Positions 34,471 through 44,617 of a stretch of 64,000 nt of DNA are shown piece after piece. Source of the DNA: Euborellia annulipes (Eukaryota > Arthropoda > Insecta > Dermaptera > Anisolabididae); the NCBI GenBank assembly GCA_023213315.1, contig JAKCPI010012549.1, forward strand, positions 49,893 through 113,892, given 5' to 3'. The notes under the pieces were generated by a model. The model had not been told where the DNA came from. It saw nothing but the letters and a program-made list of their open reading frames with translations, and ran no database searches. Numbering within the stretch: position 1 is the first letter of the stretch; each line of letters begins with the position of its first letter. A program made the translations under genes and the position numbers.

Positions 34471-35005
34471 CAAGTGGTGTAAATTTTGTCTGGGTCACAT
34501 GTTTTGTAATTAAAATATTAAGTGTATTGATTTATAAAGCTAAGGAATTATCAGTAGGTTTATGTGTGAGTGTACATCTTAAAAACGCAAAGAGCTATTT
34601 GATATGTGTTTCTTTCAATAAAATTGCAAATCTTTTTAGGAAATTAGTCAACCAGAAGTGTTATTTAGCACATTTTTTATTTTAGGCTTCTAGGACTAGG
34701 TTAGAATTATCTAAATTTACATTCTTTATCAAATGAGTGTTTATACAAATACACAAATATACATTAAGGGTTTTTGTGATCCTTCTCACTTGAAGTATAA
34801 GGTTAATTTTAATTAATTAATTCTTTCTATCTTCTCCTCTCTAATCTAATCAAACAAAAATAATGTTAATGCACAATTGTTGGCATACTGTAAGAGTCTT
34901 CGAATAAATGAAGAAAACATTAAAATTAATTTTTATTTTAAATTTCCAAGCATATGGGGAGAGAACGAAGGGAGAGGTAGGGGAGTTAATATGAAAAAGT
35001 GAGAA
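34471..35005. other. Spacer ending in a hAT-type terminus
   Basis: No gene recognised. The complement of 34,975-35,003 begins CAGCGGTTCTCACTTTTT, typical of hAT ends. Its other end is not evident. Confidence 0.4.
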
Positions 35006-35311
35006 CCGCTGCTCTAATGCAATATAAATAAACCTAAGAGGAACAAAATAGACTTTTGAAAAGCTTCATTGTTTTTCCACGTTTTTTTTATATTGCGGAA
35101 TGGGAACAAGAATTTAAATATGCGAAAAAAGAAACAGATATTCTGCAAAATAAAAATAAACGTAGGTACAAAAAAAAGAACATTTAAAATAAATAAATAG
35201 AATAAAAGCATGAGAGCATTAATAAAATTAAAAACAACTTTATCTAAGAGTGACGATGTTTTGAGTAGGAGACATACTCATCATCAAAACACTGTTTATC
35301 AAATAATCTCT
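35006..35311. other. Unassigned AT-rich spacer
   Basis: Nothing recognised apart from a small hairpin 'agtaggagacatactcat' near 35,264. Confidence 0.4.
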
Positions 35312-35415
35312 AAGGCACATTCTACACGAACGCTTTTGGTGCGTTTCTAACGCCTCCTCTGGCGTTAAAAACGCAGCGTTAGAAACGCGCCAAAAGCGCT
35401 CCTGTAGAATGGGCC
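35312..35415. mobile_element. PIF/Harbinger-type MITE, 104 bp
   Basis: The ends GGCACATTCTACACGAACGC and, as complement, GGCCCATTCTACAGGAGCGC continue into a shared CTTTTGG...GCGTTTCTAACGC, so almost the whole element is a hairpin. TAA flanks it on both sides (35,309-35,311 and 35,416-35,418), the 3-bp target duplication expected for PIF/Harbinger. Confidence 0.8.
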
Positions 35416-35785
35416 TAAGTGCCTGTTGCTCCACTTTAAATTAACTAGGTATCCCTCGGATAAGATAGTAGACTATGACTTTCGAATCTTTCCACATCTA
35501 GTTTAAAATAGTTAACTAGCCAAGACCAAAAGTTCAGTATAAGGCTGAACTAAGGGGTGAAATCAGAAACACAAGCCTTGTTAATTTTTTGGAAATTTTT
35601 AAATTTTTGTTAAAAAATTAATTAGCTTTAATTATTTATTTTAATTAATTTTAATTTTTAATAATTAAAAAAAATTGTCTATTAAATTGCTAACTTCACA
35701 AAACATTTCTCAGATAGCTAATGTGAAAAAAGGCATTTGTTTTTTAACCCGCAGGTTAATCGTGTTCTTGTTTACTATATCTATG
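35416..35785. other. Unassigned AT-rich spacer
   Basis: No gene recognised. Confidence 0.4.
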
Positions 35786-35789
35786 AATT

Positions 35790-36095
35790 GCTGTCTATCT
35801 GATGAGTGCGGGGGAATGAAGGACACGGAGAGACCAGTCCCGAAACGGACTGATTTTTGGGGAGTAGAGAGGTGAAGGGCCTCTCACTCACAACATAGGG
35901 AACCGGGTTGATGGCTCTCGAGCTAGATACCGGTACATTGGGGTTGGTGCGTGCCTCCGTGCACGATGCACCAGAGGTAAATAAACGGGGAATGTTTTTT
36001 TTTTTTTTTGTAGGCTATTGAGGGTTTTTATGCCGTAATTTAGGCTTTCCTTCAAATAAAAAAATAAATAAATAAATAAAAAATTTAAAAAAAAT
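35790..36095 (+). mobile_element. Probable retroposon 3' end with AAAT tail
   Basis: A GC-richer segment ('gagagaccagtcccgaaacg', 'tgcctccgtgcacgatgcac'), a poly(T) run (35,995-36,009), and then (AAAT)n at 36,055-36,085. The repeated AAAT tail suggests the 3' end of a non-LTR element or SINE. The 5' boundary is uncertain. Confidence 0.4.
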
Positions 36096-36490
36096 AAATC
36101 TGATGAGTGCAAAATTGAAAATTATTTTTTATAAAAAAAAGTCAAGGGTATCATTGAATTTCTTCTAAATTGTAACAGTGTTAGAAGTAAATATTTTTAT
36201 CAAGCTTCCCTTATTATGTAAATTCAAAGAATTATTTAAATTCATATAGACTATATAATTTGTCATTCTAATATGAGTTTTTCAATTAAATTAATTTTTT
36301 TGATCCTAGTTTTAGTCATTTTCATGGCTTCACAAAGCTAATTAAATAAACACATAAATTTAGTTTAAAGAATCCAACAATATTGACGTATTTTTGTCGA
36401 AGGTCAAAGTTAATATAAGAAAGGTGATTATTTATTTAAATAAGATGATTATATTCCGTTAGCAGGGAAAAAAAATTTAAAAATTGGTTT
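36096..36490. other. Unassigned AT-rich spacer
   Basis: No gene recognised. Confidence 0.4.
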
Positions 36491-36494
36491 ATTA

Positions 36495-37030
36495 TATGAG
36501 GGGGGGGGGGGGGGGAGGAAAAAGAGGAAGAGAAAAAAGAAAAAAAAGAAAAAAAAAAAAATGAAGAAAAATAAATAGGGGGGTAGGGGGGAGGTCGAGG
36601 CAAAAAATCAAAAACAAGAAAGAAAAAAAAAAATCGAATGAAAAATAAAAGGGGGGAGGGGGGGAGTCTGAGGTAAAAAATAAAAATAAGAAAAATTAAA
36701 TTTTATTAAAATCGAAGAAAAATAAATTTTAGGGGGGCAGGGGGAGGCTTCTGAGGCTAAAATAATTTAATATTAATAAAAAACATTAAATTTATAAAAT
36801 CGAAGAAAAAAAATTTCAGGGGGGGAGGGGGGATTGAATCTGGGGCTAAAATATTTTTAATATTTAACCAAAAGAAATTTAAATTTTATTAAAATCGAGA
36901 AAAATAAATTTCAGGGGGGAGGGGGGAGAATTCTGGGGTAAAAATTTTTCAATATTTCTAAAAGGCATTTTAAATTTTATAAAATCGAAGAAAAAAAAAA
37001 AAAAAAATTTTAGGGGGGGGGGGGGAGAGG
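36495..37030 (+). repeat. Periodic G-tract array
   Basis: Seven clusters of G-runs, near 36,500, 36,578, 36,651, 36,732, 36,819, 36,914 and 37,012, are separated by A-rich spacers. The spacers share 'aaaatcgaagaaaaataaat' and 'aattttattaaaa' blocks. It is a decayed tandem repeat of about 75-98 bp. Each G-cluster has G-runs dense enough for possible quadruplex formation. Confidence 0.75.
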
Positions 37031-37532
37031 GAAAAATTTTAAATGTCGAATTGTTAGGGGAGGAAGAGTTTTATTTTCATTTTAAAGATGAAAAATATTT
37101 TCGTGAAGGAGTAGATTGTCAATGTGATGGGGTGAAAAAAAGGGGGGTACTAATCGAATAAGAACAAAAAAAATAAAAAGAAAATGGAAGTGGAGAGAGA
37201 GATCAGATGTTAATATAGTCAAGGGGTTGTTACTCTAGTGCAAAGTCTTTAAAGGTGGACTTGAAGTGTTAACAATAAGTACTCGAATTACTAAACAAAG
37301 TATTCTTTTATTATTGTAATTTTTTTGTTTAAAAATAATTTATATTATTTTCATCCACTTGTTTCGATCATTTTTTTTTTTGTCCACTTCAGATATATCG
37401 ATATGAGAATCATAATGAAAATATTTATAAAATTTATGCTTTTGAGGATCTTGTTAAACAGTTTGTAAATTAAAATTAAATAATACAAACGCTAGATTAT
37501 CTGTCTCAAAGGTTTTGTTAATTAGTTACAAT
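37031..37532. other. Unassigned AT-rich spacer
   Basis: No gene recognised. Confidence 0.4.
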
Positions 37533-37576
37533 CACTTCTGATGATGACAAGTAATTGTCGAAATACGTATCAAGTG
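37533..37576 (+). ncRNA. Hammerhead-ribozyme-like motif, complete layout
   Basis: In order: helix I 5' strand CACTT (37,533-37,537), core CTGATGA (37,538-37,544), one extra T, helix II GACA/TGTC (37,546-37,549 with 37,556-37,559), GAAA (37,560-37,563), a palindromic stem III ATAC/GTAT with no loop (37,563-37,570), C at 37,571 where cleavage would fall, and helix I 3' strand AAGTG (37,572-37,576). This is a type I hammerhead layout. The extra T before helix II and the loopless stem III are departures; the latter is seen in hammerheads that act as dimers. Activity is not shown. Confidence 0.5.
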
Positions 37577-37603
37577 TTAATTTTATAATTAACTAGTCGC
37601 AAA

Positions 37604-37620
37604 GCCCGCCTCAGGCGGGC
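37604..37620 (+). repeat. GC hairpin next to the ribozyme-like motif
   Basis: A perfect 7-bp stem GCCCGCC/GGCGGGC with loop TCA, 28 bp downstream of the motif. It may belong to the same retroelement end. Confidence 0.6.
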
Positions 37621-37683
37621 AAGTTTATTTCCAATTTGGGATATTTCTTGTTGCAATCCAAGTGCAAATAAATAAATAAATGT

Positions 37684-38022
37684 GCTTTTTGAGTTTTTTT
37701 TTTTTTATTTCCTTAAAATTTGCGCTAATGGTTTTGATTAAAATTTATAAATTAATTATTTTTTAAATGCTCTTTAAAATGTATATTCTCAAAATTGTAA
37801 GAAGAATATTTTAATTTTGTATTTCATAGGAAAGAGTGAGAAAAAAGTTGCAATGGTAACGAAATATAAATATTTTCCTCTGATTAATTATAAATTTTAC
37901 CTCTTTGAGCCTGATGTACTATCAGAAATTAAATAAATGTCAACACAAAAAAATCTGGTATGACTGACAGTATATCGAAAATAAGTTATGTGATGTGCAG
38001 TCAGTCATAACAGATTTTTTTT
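37684..38022 (-). repeat. HPE copy, partial, reverse
   Basis: Body ('gaatatacattttaaagag' complement) and a decayed head ('aatctggtatgactgac') on the minus strand. The tail third is missing. Confidence 0.75.
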
Positions 38023-38904
38023 TATTATAAACACTTTTTAATTTAAAAACCATTTACATATAAATGTAAATTTTTCAAAAAATTGATAGAGATATCGAAA
38101 AAATCAAATGTTTATTTATTCATGTGTTTTTTTAACTGACTATTACCGAAATTATATTAAAATATTTAAACAAAAAATTTAATATTAAAAATATACAGTA
38201 CACACCTGAAGTAGACTTCGCAGAAACGTTGGAAAAATTTTATTTTTTTTTTATATTATATGTCACATGTTTTTGATGTATTCTAATGATGATTGCTACT
38301 AAATCTATGTATAGTGCTACTAATACTAATAAAAAACGTTTTATATATCATTTATTTAACTATTAATATCGATTTTATTAAAACGTTTTTTTTTTTGTTT
38401 TATTCTAATATTAAATAAAAAAGCTCTATTAAATTATTTTTGGATCTAATCCAAATTAATTCATGCAAAGGGTGAATATGGGATATCTAAAAGGGAAAAA
38501 ATTACCGGTAGATGGTAGGTATAGGAAACGTATCTTCGTCCTCATTATTATTGTTCGAGTCATTATTGTTGGTATTACTGTTGCCTAGGCTACAGAGCAC
38601 AATGGAGGACATAGCGGCAAGCACTATTAAACATGTAACTAAATTTTTTATTGTCGGACTATGTCTAAAATTAAGCTAGAGTCCTTTTTTTCTCTAAAAT
38701 ATATATATTTTTGTATATATAATATTTTTATAAAAAATTACACTCTATGCACTGATATACACTAATATGTTTGGATCACTAGATGATATGGTCACGTAGA
38801 TGTGTTTGTTTGTGTGTTTTTGTATGTGTTGTCTTTAAGAATGTTCAATTTGCCAGAGGGTTTATGTGCGTGTAAGTGAATGATGTTTTTTTTTTTGTTA
38901 TTTA
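38023..38904. other. AT-rich spacer
   Basis: No gene recognised. At 38,205-38,232 'cctgaagtagacttcgcag' followed by 'aaacgttgg' is a degenerate relative of the CTGANGA/GAAAC core. Confidence 0.4.
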
Positions 38905-39135
38905 TTTATTTATTTTTTTTTCGGAGCACCCGCGCGCCGCGAGGTGCTTGAGGCACTGCCGAGACGGCATAGGGCGACATGCCGCATTGGCCTCGTGCCG
39001 GAGATAGCCGACTATGTCCGAATAAGAGCGAAGTTGGTGCGCTCTGGACCTGGGGAGGCGGCGACGCCGGGGGTGCGACGGCGCGCATGACCCAACAAAG
39101 GAGGGAAGGGTGAAATAAAAAAAAAAAAAAACGCA
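38905..39135 (-). mobile_element. GC-rich retroposon 3' end
   Basis: Read on the minus strand, a strongly GC-rich segment (38,920-39,100) runs into A9 and then (TAAA)n (38,900-38,925). That is how some non-LTR retrotransposons end. The segment is open in two frames on the minus strand; one reads ...YSDIVGYLRHEANAACRP..., with no recognisable domain. The sharp GC contrast with the flanks argues for insertion. The clade is unknown. Confidence 0.5.
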
Positions 39136-39339
39136 CACCTTTCATTATGATAATACTCAACATGATGATTATTTTGAATTTTCAAAGTCAATATTTATTT
39201 TAATTTAATAAAACATTATTTTTAAAAATGTTTAAAAAATGTTTTTGGTCGTGTAAGTCAATGTTTTTCAACCTGTAGGGGGCGCCCTCCCTGGATGGAG
39301 AGAAATAACAAAAAGAGGAACATGAAAATATAAAAAATA
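39136..39339. other. Spacer with a hAT-like terminus
   Basis: 'caatgtttttcaacctgtag' followed by 'ggggcgccctc' (39,258 on) resembles a hAT terminal repeat. No partner end was found. Confidence 0.35.
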
Positions 39340-39915
39340 ATCTGGCGTGACTAGTCGCACATCACACAATTCTCTCTTAATTTCGGTAATCGAAAGTTAT
39401 GTTCAGTTCTTGTTCCATCCGATTTTTTTGCGAGGGCACATTTAATTTCGAACAGTAACTTACGGTACATTTGAATTCAATAAACAGAAAAATATTTATA
39501 TTTTGTTACCATGACAACCATTTCTCCTATCTTTTCTATGTGGTACAAGAGTACAATTGTTTCTACCCTTATTTCTTGTTAGTATTCTTATTTATTTGTA
39601 ACTTTTATATTGTATCCTTATTTATTTATAGTCATATTTATTTATACTCTTACAAAAATTGTATGAAAACATGATGGCTGTGCCTTTTGCCTAATAAATA
39701 AAATAAAAAAAGGTACAAGAGTAAAATGGTCTTTATAAGATTTAAATGCAAAAATGAGAATATACATTTTAAAGAGCATCTAAAAAATTATTGATTTTTG
39801 AATTTTAATTGAAATCGTTGGAGCGAATTTTGAGAAAATCGAAAAAAAAAAAACTGAAAAAGTACTAGTAGAGCTACTCTTTGGTCGATTTTGTTTAAAA
39901 GCTTATTTTTACTCC
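39340..39915 (+). repeat. HPE copy with nested LINE end, tail missing
   Basis: Head hairpin (39,340-39,428, decayed) and body up to 'gttgaagcttatttttac'-like sequence. A LINE 3' end interrupts it at 39,554-39,711. Confidence 0.8.
39554..39711 (+). mobile_element. 5'-truncated non-LTR retrotransposon 3' end
   Basis: A 158-bp insertion ending 'gccttttgcctaataaataa' with an A-rich tail. A perfect 12-bp duplication GGTACAAGAGTA flanks it (39,542-39,553 and 39,712-39,723). Excising it restores the HPE body. The end sequence differs from the insertion at 3565, so a second LINE family is involved. Confidence 0.8.
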
Positions 39916-40736
39916 TAAGAGAGCCTAAAATAAAGGTGAATATGCAAAATAAAGTCAAGGATGTGTGTTTTAAAAGATACACAATCCTTAATTCAAGAAA
40001 CGATCGGGAATAAATAACTCATGTTTTGTCAAAATAGATTCTTTTATTTAAAGAAAACATTATTACAAAATATTTCAAAAAGTAGAAAAGTAGAAGGCAA
40101 AATTAGTTTATTTTCATAGCACGGATACCGCAAAATAAATAGATTTATAGACGGAAAATAGGCTCTTAAAAATCCAATGCCATCTTTTTATTATTTAAAA
40201 TTCTGACATTTTTATCAGATAAACTTTTTTCTTAAAAAAAAATTTCCTTTAATAAAATAGAAAGGAGAAAAAATTAATTTCCTCCTTATAATAATAATAA
40301 TAATATATATCTCTTGTAAAGATATAAAGATAAAAAAAACGTAAGGAATGAAAAGGAAGAAGAATTCATTCCATTTTTTTTTTTTTTTTTTTGATAAGTA
40401 TTGTTTGAATTAATGAAAAAAATCATTGAAGGGAAAATTCACCCTCCACGTTCATAAAGCACATTAGAAACACATGAATAAACTCAAATATTTGAAAAGT
40501 AATAAATTAAAAAATGATTTTTTTTATATTAAAGTTTAATTTTTCAGAGCTCTAATTTAGAAAAATAGTAACAAGGGAGTAATTTGATTCGTCAACATAC
40601 GTGTATTCATATTCGTCAATATATATTTCATATAGGCCTATCTATAATCATATAGAAAAAAATCAGTATTTTCACTTATTTTTGAAATCCTATTATACTT
40701 TCAGAATATTAAATTGAAATAAAAGTAAAAGTAAAA
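39916..40736. other. AT-rich spacer
   Basis: No gene recognised. (AAT)n is at 40,289-40,303 and poly(T) at 40,374-40,392. Confidence 0.4.
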
Positions 40737-41405
40737 AATCTGGTGTGACTGCGCACAGCACACAACTTTCTCTTACCTTCGGTAATCGAAAGTTGTGTAC
40801 TGTGCTTGTCTCACCAGATTTTTGTGTCGACATGTATTTAGTTTCCGACAGTACGGTACATTCGATTTTCAAGATGTAAAATTTATAAGTATGGAAAAAA
40901 TATTTATATTTTGTTACCATAGCAACCATTTCTCCTATCTTTTCTATGGAGTACAAGAGTAAAGTGGTCTTCAGAAGATTTCAATCACAAAATGAGAATA
41001 TACATTTTATAGAGAATCTAAAAAATAATTGATTTTTGAATTTAAAAAAAATCGTTGGAGCAAATTTTGAGAAAATCGAAAAAAACTGAAAAAGTGCATC
41101 AGTAAAGTACTAGTACTTTTTGGCTGATTTTGTTCAAAAGCTTCGTGTCACGTCCCATGGGGGTGCCTAACTTAAATATAAAATTTCAACCTCCTAGCTC
41201 TTTTCTTTTTTGAGATATTTTGTTCACAGATACACAGACAGACACACACACAGACAGACAGACAGACCATGTCGCGAAAACCACTTTTGGATTCAGGGGA
41301 CCTCAAAACGTGAAGATCCATCAAAATCTCGACATCGAATTTTTGACATGAACCAATACTTTCTCTCTCATATATTAACTATATATAGAGGTACGAGAAA
41401 GTAAA
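40737..41405 (+). repeat. HPE copy, full length (reference copy)
   Basis: 669 bp. The head hairpin spans 40,737-40,822: outer arms AATCTGGTGTGACTG and TCTCACCAGATT, inner arms ACACAACTTTCTCTTACC and GGTAATCGAAAGTTGTGT. It is followed by 'gtcgacatgtatttagtttc', the ~330-bp body, an (AGAC/CA)n tract (41,229-41,266), 'catgtcgcgaaaaccac', 'ctcgacatcgaatttttgac' and the tail 'gaggtacgagaaagtaaaa'. It has no ORF with coding features. The superfamily is unassigned: there are terminal hairpins but no clear TIR or target duplication. Confidence 0.9.
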
Positions 41406-41411
41406 ATTAAA

Positions 41412-41475
41412 GTAAAAGTAGCCGTAACGCTGGTGGCTAGAGCGCCAGGCGCTGACAGACTAGTCCACTAATTTG
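41412..41475 (+). mobile_element. tRNA-like SINE head relic
   Basis: 'gccgtaacgctggtggctag' followed by 'agcgccaggcgctgac' resembles a tRNA-derived head with an A-box-like TGGCTAGAGCG. No B box or body is visible. Confidence 0.3.
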
Positions 41476-41637
41476 AATCTTATGAAAAAGCTTTTTTTTG
41501 CAATTTCCCGTTAAAATGACTTAATAATTAATATTAATTAATTAATTATTTATTTTTTTAATAATAAAAAATTAAAATTAAAATTAATTAGAAAAAATTT
41601 TTCTATAAGATCCTGAAGGGGTAAAAAAATCGTGGAA

Positions 41638-41856
41638 AGTGAGGCCCACAATTATGTCGCCACCTGGTATCTAGAGCCTTAAGTATATGGTATATAGTGA
41701 AATAATTTTAAATAGTAAAATAAAATCTGATACAGATCATTTTATTTTACCTTTTCAAATTAAAATTATTTCACTATATACCATATACTATACCATACAC
41801 TTCAGTTATGGTACCTGGATAGATACCAGGTGGAGACTTAATTGTAGCTGTCAATG
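41638..41856. mobile_element. Tc1/mariner-type MITE, diverged copy
   Basis: Same family as 5113-5344: ends 'agtgaggcccacaattatg' and, as complement, 'cattgacagctacaatta', with matching internal 'ccttaagtatatggtatat'. The left end and TA duplication are eroded. Confidence 0.65.
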
Positions 41857-42254
41857 TACAAGAAAGGGAGTCAACAAACTATTCAAATATTTGAAAAAAT
41901 AGGTTAGAATTTAAAATTAGAGATACCTCAGTAATAAGTTGCATTTAATAATAAAATTGGGAGTTGAGAGATGATTCTATCTGGTTTTGGTAACTATCAA
42001 ATTTGAGAGGTTTTAGCTTTGTTTTTCAAATTTTAATTTTCAATAACTTCTCTTGGCTGCAGCCTCTTTTATTGTTCAAATTCATGATTTTAGCCCAGAT
42101 TCAGAAAAATTCCAAAAGAACAGTTAAGACAGTCTGTCGCCAGAAAATATTTTAGGGGAGGGGGGAGGAGCGGGAGGGGGGTTTGAATTATCCGAGAGGT
42201 AGTCCCCCCCCCCCATCAAAATGAATAAATTTTAAAGATATAAATTAGTTTGCT
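41857..42254. other. Spacer with G- and C-runs
   Basis: No gene recognised. G-runs at 42,155-42,182 and a C-run at 42,207-42,215. Confidence 0.4.
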
Positions 42255-42378
42255 ATATATAGAGAGAAAGTATTGTATTCATGTCAAAAATTCGATGTCG
42301 AGATTTTGATTGATGGATCTTCACGTTTTAAGATCCCCTGAGTCCAAAAAAGTGGTTTTCGCAAAAATGGTCTGTCTG

Positions 42379-42411
<33 letters not shown>

Positions 42412-43110
42412 TGTCTGTGTGGCCGTGAACAAAATATTTCAAGGACTAAAAGAGCTACGAGGTTGAAATTTTATATTTAAAATAGGCATCCCTCCCCCCA
42501 AGGGGTGTGTAAAATTTATAAACATGGGAAAATATTTATATTTTGTTACCATGGCAACCATTTCTTCTATCTTTCCTATGAAGTACAAGAGTAAAGTATG
42601 CTTCGAACAATTTCAAGGGCAAATGAGAATATACATTTTAAAGAGCATCTAAAAAATAGTTGATTTATGAATTTAAAAAAAAAATCGTTGGAGCGAATTT
42701 TGAGAAAATCGAAAAAAAAACTGAAAAAGTATATCAGTAGGCCTAAAGCACTAGTACTTTTTGGCCGATTTTGTTAAAAAGCTCCAAGGATTTTTTTTTA
42801 AATTCATAAATCAACTATTTTTTAGATGCTCTTTAAAATGTATATTCTCATTTTGCCCTTGAAATTGTTCGAAGCATACTTTACTCTTGTACTCCATAGG
42901 AAAGATAGAAGAAATGGTTGCCATGGTAACAAAATATAAATATTTTCCCATGTTTATAAATTTTACATCTTGAAATTTGAATGGACCGTACTGTCGGAAA
43001 TTAATCATATGTCGACACAAAAAAATCTGGTGTGAGAAGCACAGAACACAACTTTCGATTACAGAAGGTAAGAGAAAAAGTTGGACCAGTCACACCAGAA
43101 TTTTTTATGA
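42255..43110. repeat. Compound of three HPE pieces forming a palindrome
   Basis: A reverse tail (42,255-42,505, with (GT)n at 42,379-42,410) is followed by a forward body (42,508-42,785). A reverse body and head follow (42,790-43,110). The last two face each other as an inverted repeat of about 270 bp. ORFs here are shadows of the palindrome. Confidence 0.8.
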
Positions 43111-43870
43111 CATACATATTAAGAATGAATAATGAAAAAATTTTCTTGTTTAAAAAGTTTAATTGAAAAACTACAGGAAAAAAATAATCTTCAAAAAATA
43201 AGTCCAAATGTTTTCTTTCTCAATTTTTTAAATCATTATTTCAACAGGAAAAAATTCATTTTCTAAAAAGGAAACTTAAATACGTGTTCAGATTGAGAAT
43301 CTGAATGAAAATATTCTTTTTTTTTAATGACTAATGAAGGAAAAAGTGTTTCGTTTCAAAGTGCTTTGTACAGCCATCATTTTAAAGTAAATTAGATGGT
43401 TTTTCAAAGTTAGAAAACATCTCAGTTAATTAAATTAAAAAAAAAAATTTAATTACGTTTCCAAAGATAGAAGGTTAAATATATTCTGAATATAATTAAA
43501 ATCAAATCGGAATAGATAAATTTCCATAAAAATAAAAATGATAAGATTCCTTTTAATCAATTTTATTATCTTTATGTAAATAAAGGTCAATAGGTAATAG
43601 AAATAAAAAAATAATATGGAAATTTTTTCACTACTAAAGGGATTTATGACTATATGTTTCTCAGCCTTATTATAATAAGACGCCTTATTCAGAGGGAAGA
43701 TGGATATCAAAATGTCGAAAATAATTTTTTCTTGTTTTTCTACTCAAATATCTGACGTTTGTTTTGATTAGAAGTATTTTCAGAGCTCTAAGGATGATGA
43801 ATATTATTATATAGTCATAATTTAAAGAATATAATTGCCTCAATAACTTAGGAGCTTTGAATCAGTTTAG
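43111..43870. other. AT-rich spacer
   Basis: No gene recognised. Confidence 0.4.
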
Positions 43871-43874
43871 GATA

Positions 43875-44000
43875 AAAATCTGGTGTGACTGGCGCAAGGC
43901 ACACAACTTTCTCTTACCTTTTGGTAAGAGAAAGTTGTGCACCGTGCTGTCACACCAGATTTTTTGAGTCGAGATATATTTAGTTTCCCATAGCATCTGT
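43875..44000 (+). repeat. HPE head hairpin, near-perfect palindrome
   Basis: The inner arms 'acaactttctcttacc' and 'ggtaagagaaagttgt' pair perfectly around 'tttt', and the outer arms 'tctggtgtgac' and 'gtcacaccaga' also pair. It is the most symmetrical head in the window. The body resumes only at about 44,255. Confidence 0.85.
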
Positions 44001-44254
44001 GTATTTTAAAAGTTGACTGCTTGAAATAAACTATGGTTATTTTTCAAAATTTTAATCTCATATTTGGATATTTTATATACAATAGAGAATCCTAAATAAA
44101 TACAAAATTTCATAACTGGAAAAAAATTTTTAAAATGTGTAAAAAGTTCCAAAAGGGACTGACCTTCCCTTGTGAATCGAAATTAACATGCAAATCCCCA
44201 TAGGGATTTAACATTGGCTCTATGGAAGGAAGAGCCGAAAAGTGAATTTGAAAA
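44001..44254. other. Unassigned segment within an HPE
   Basis: Replaces the early body of the flanking HPE copy. No recognisable element ends. Confidence 0.4.
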
Positions 44255-44535
44255 TTCTAAAATCTTTCCTACAAGTACAAGAGTAAAGTGTGCTTTAAAA
44301 GATTTCAATAGCAAAATGAGAATATACATTTTAAAGAGCTTCTAAAAAATAATTGATTTTTGAATTATAATCAAAACCGTTGGAGCAAATTTTGAGAAAA
44401 TCGAAAAAAACTGAAAATGTACATCAGTAAGTACTAGTACTTTTTGGCCGATTTTGTTCAAAAGCTTATTTTGAGTGTCCGGGATGGTACCTAAATATAA
44501 AATTTTAATCCGGCAGCTCAAGAGAAAGTAGAACT
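44255..44535 (+). repeat. HPE body fragment
   Basis: Contains 'caagagtaaagtgtgcttt', 'gaatatacattttaaagag' and the 'aagtactagtactttttgg' block. It ends abruptly with a short 'agagaaagtag' tail. Confidence 0.8.
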
Positions 44536-44617
44536 TAATTAGAAATATAGTAATAAATAGTCTTGAAATTTTTTTAGTGATTTGTCTTTAATAATAAATT
44601 ATTAAATAATAATAAAT

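Noticed and set aside
37533..37576. Calling a Penelope-like retroelement at this locus
   Set aside because: No reverse transcriptase or GIY-YIG coding sequence is found anywhere near it. Only the ribozyme-like motif is supported.
40737..41405. Classifying HPE as a Helitron because of its hairpin end
   Set aside because: Helitron ends have a short hairpin followed by CTRR and insert between A and T. The HPE hairpin is much longer and no CTRR end is consistent among copies.
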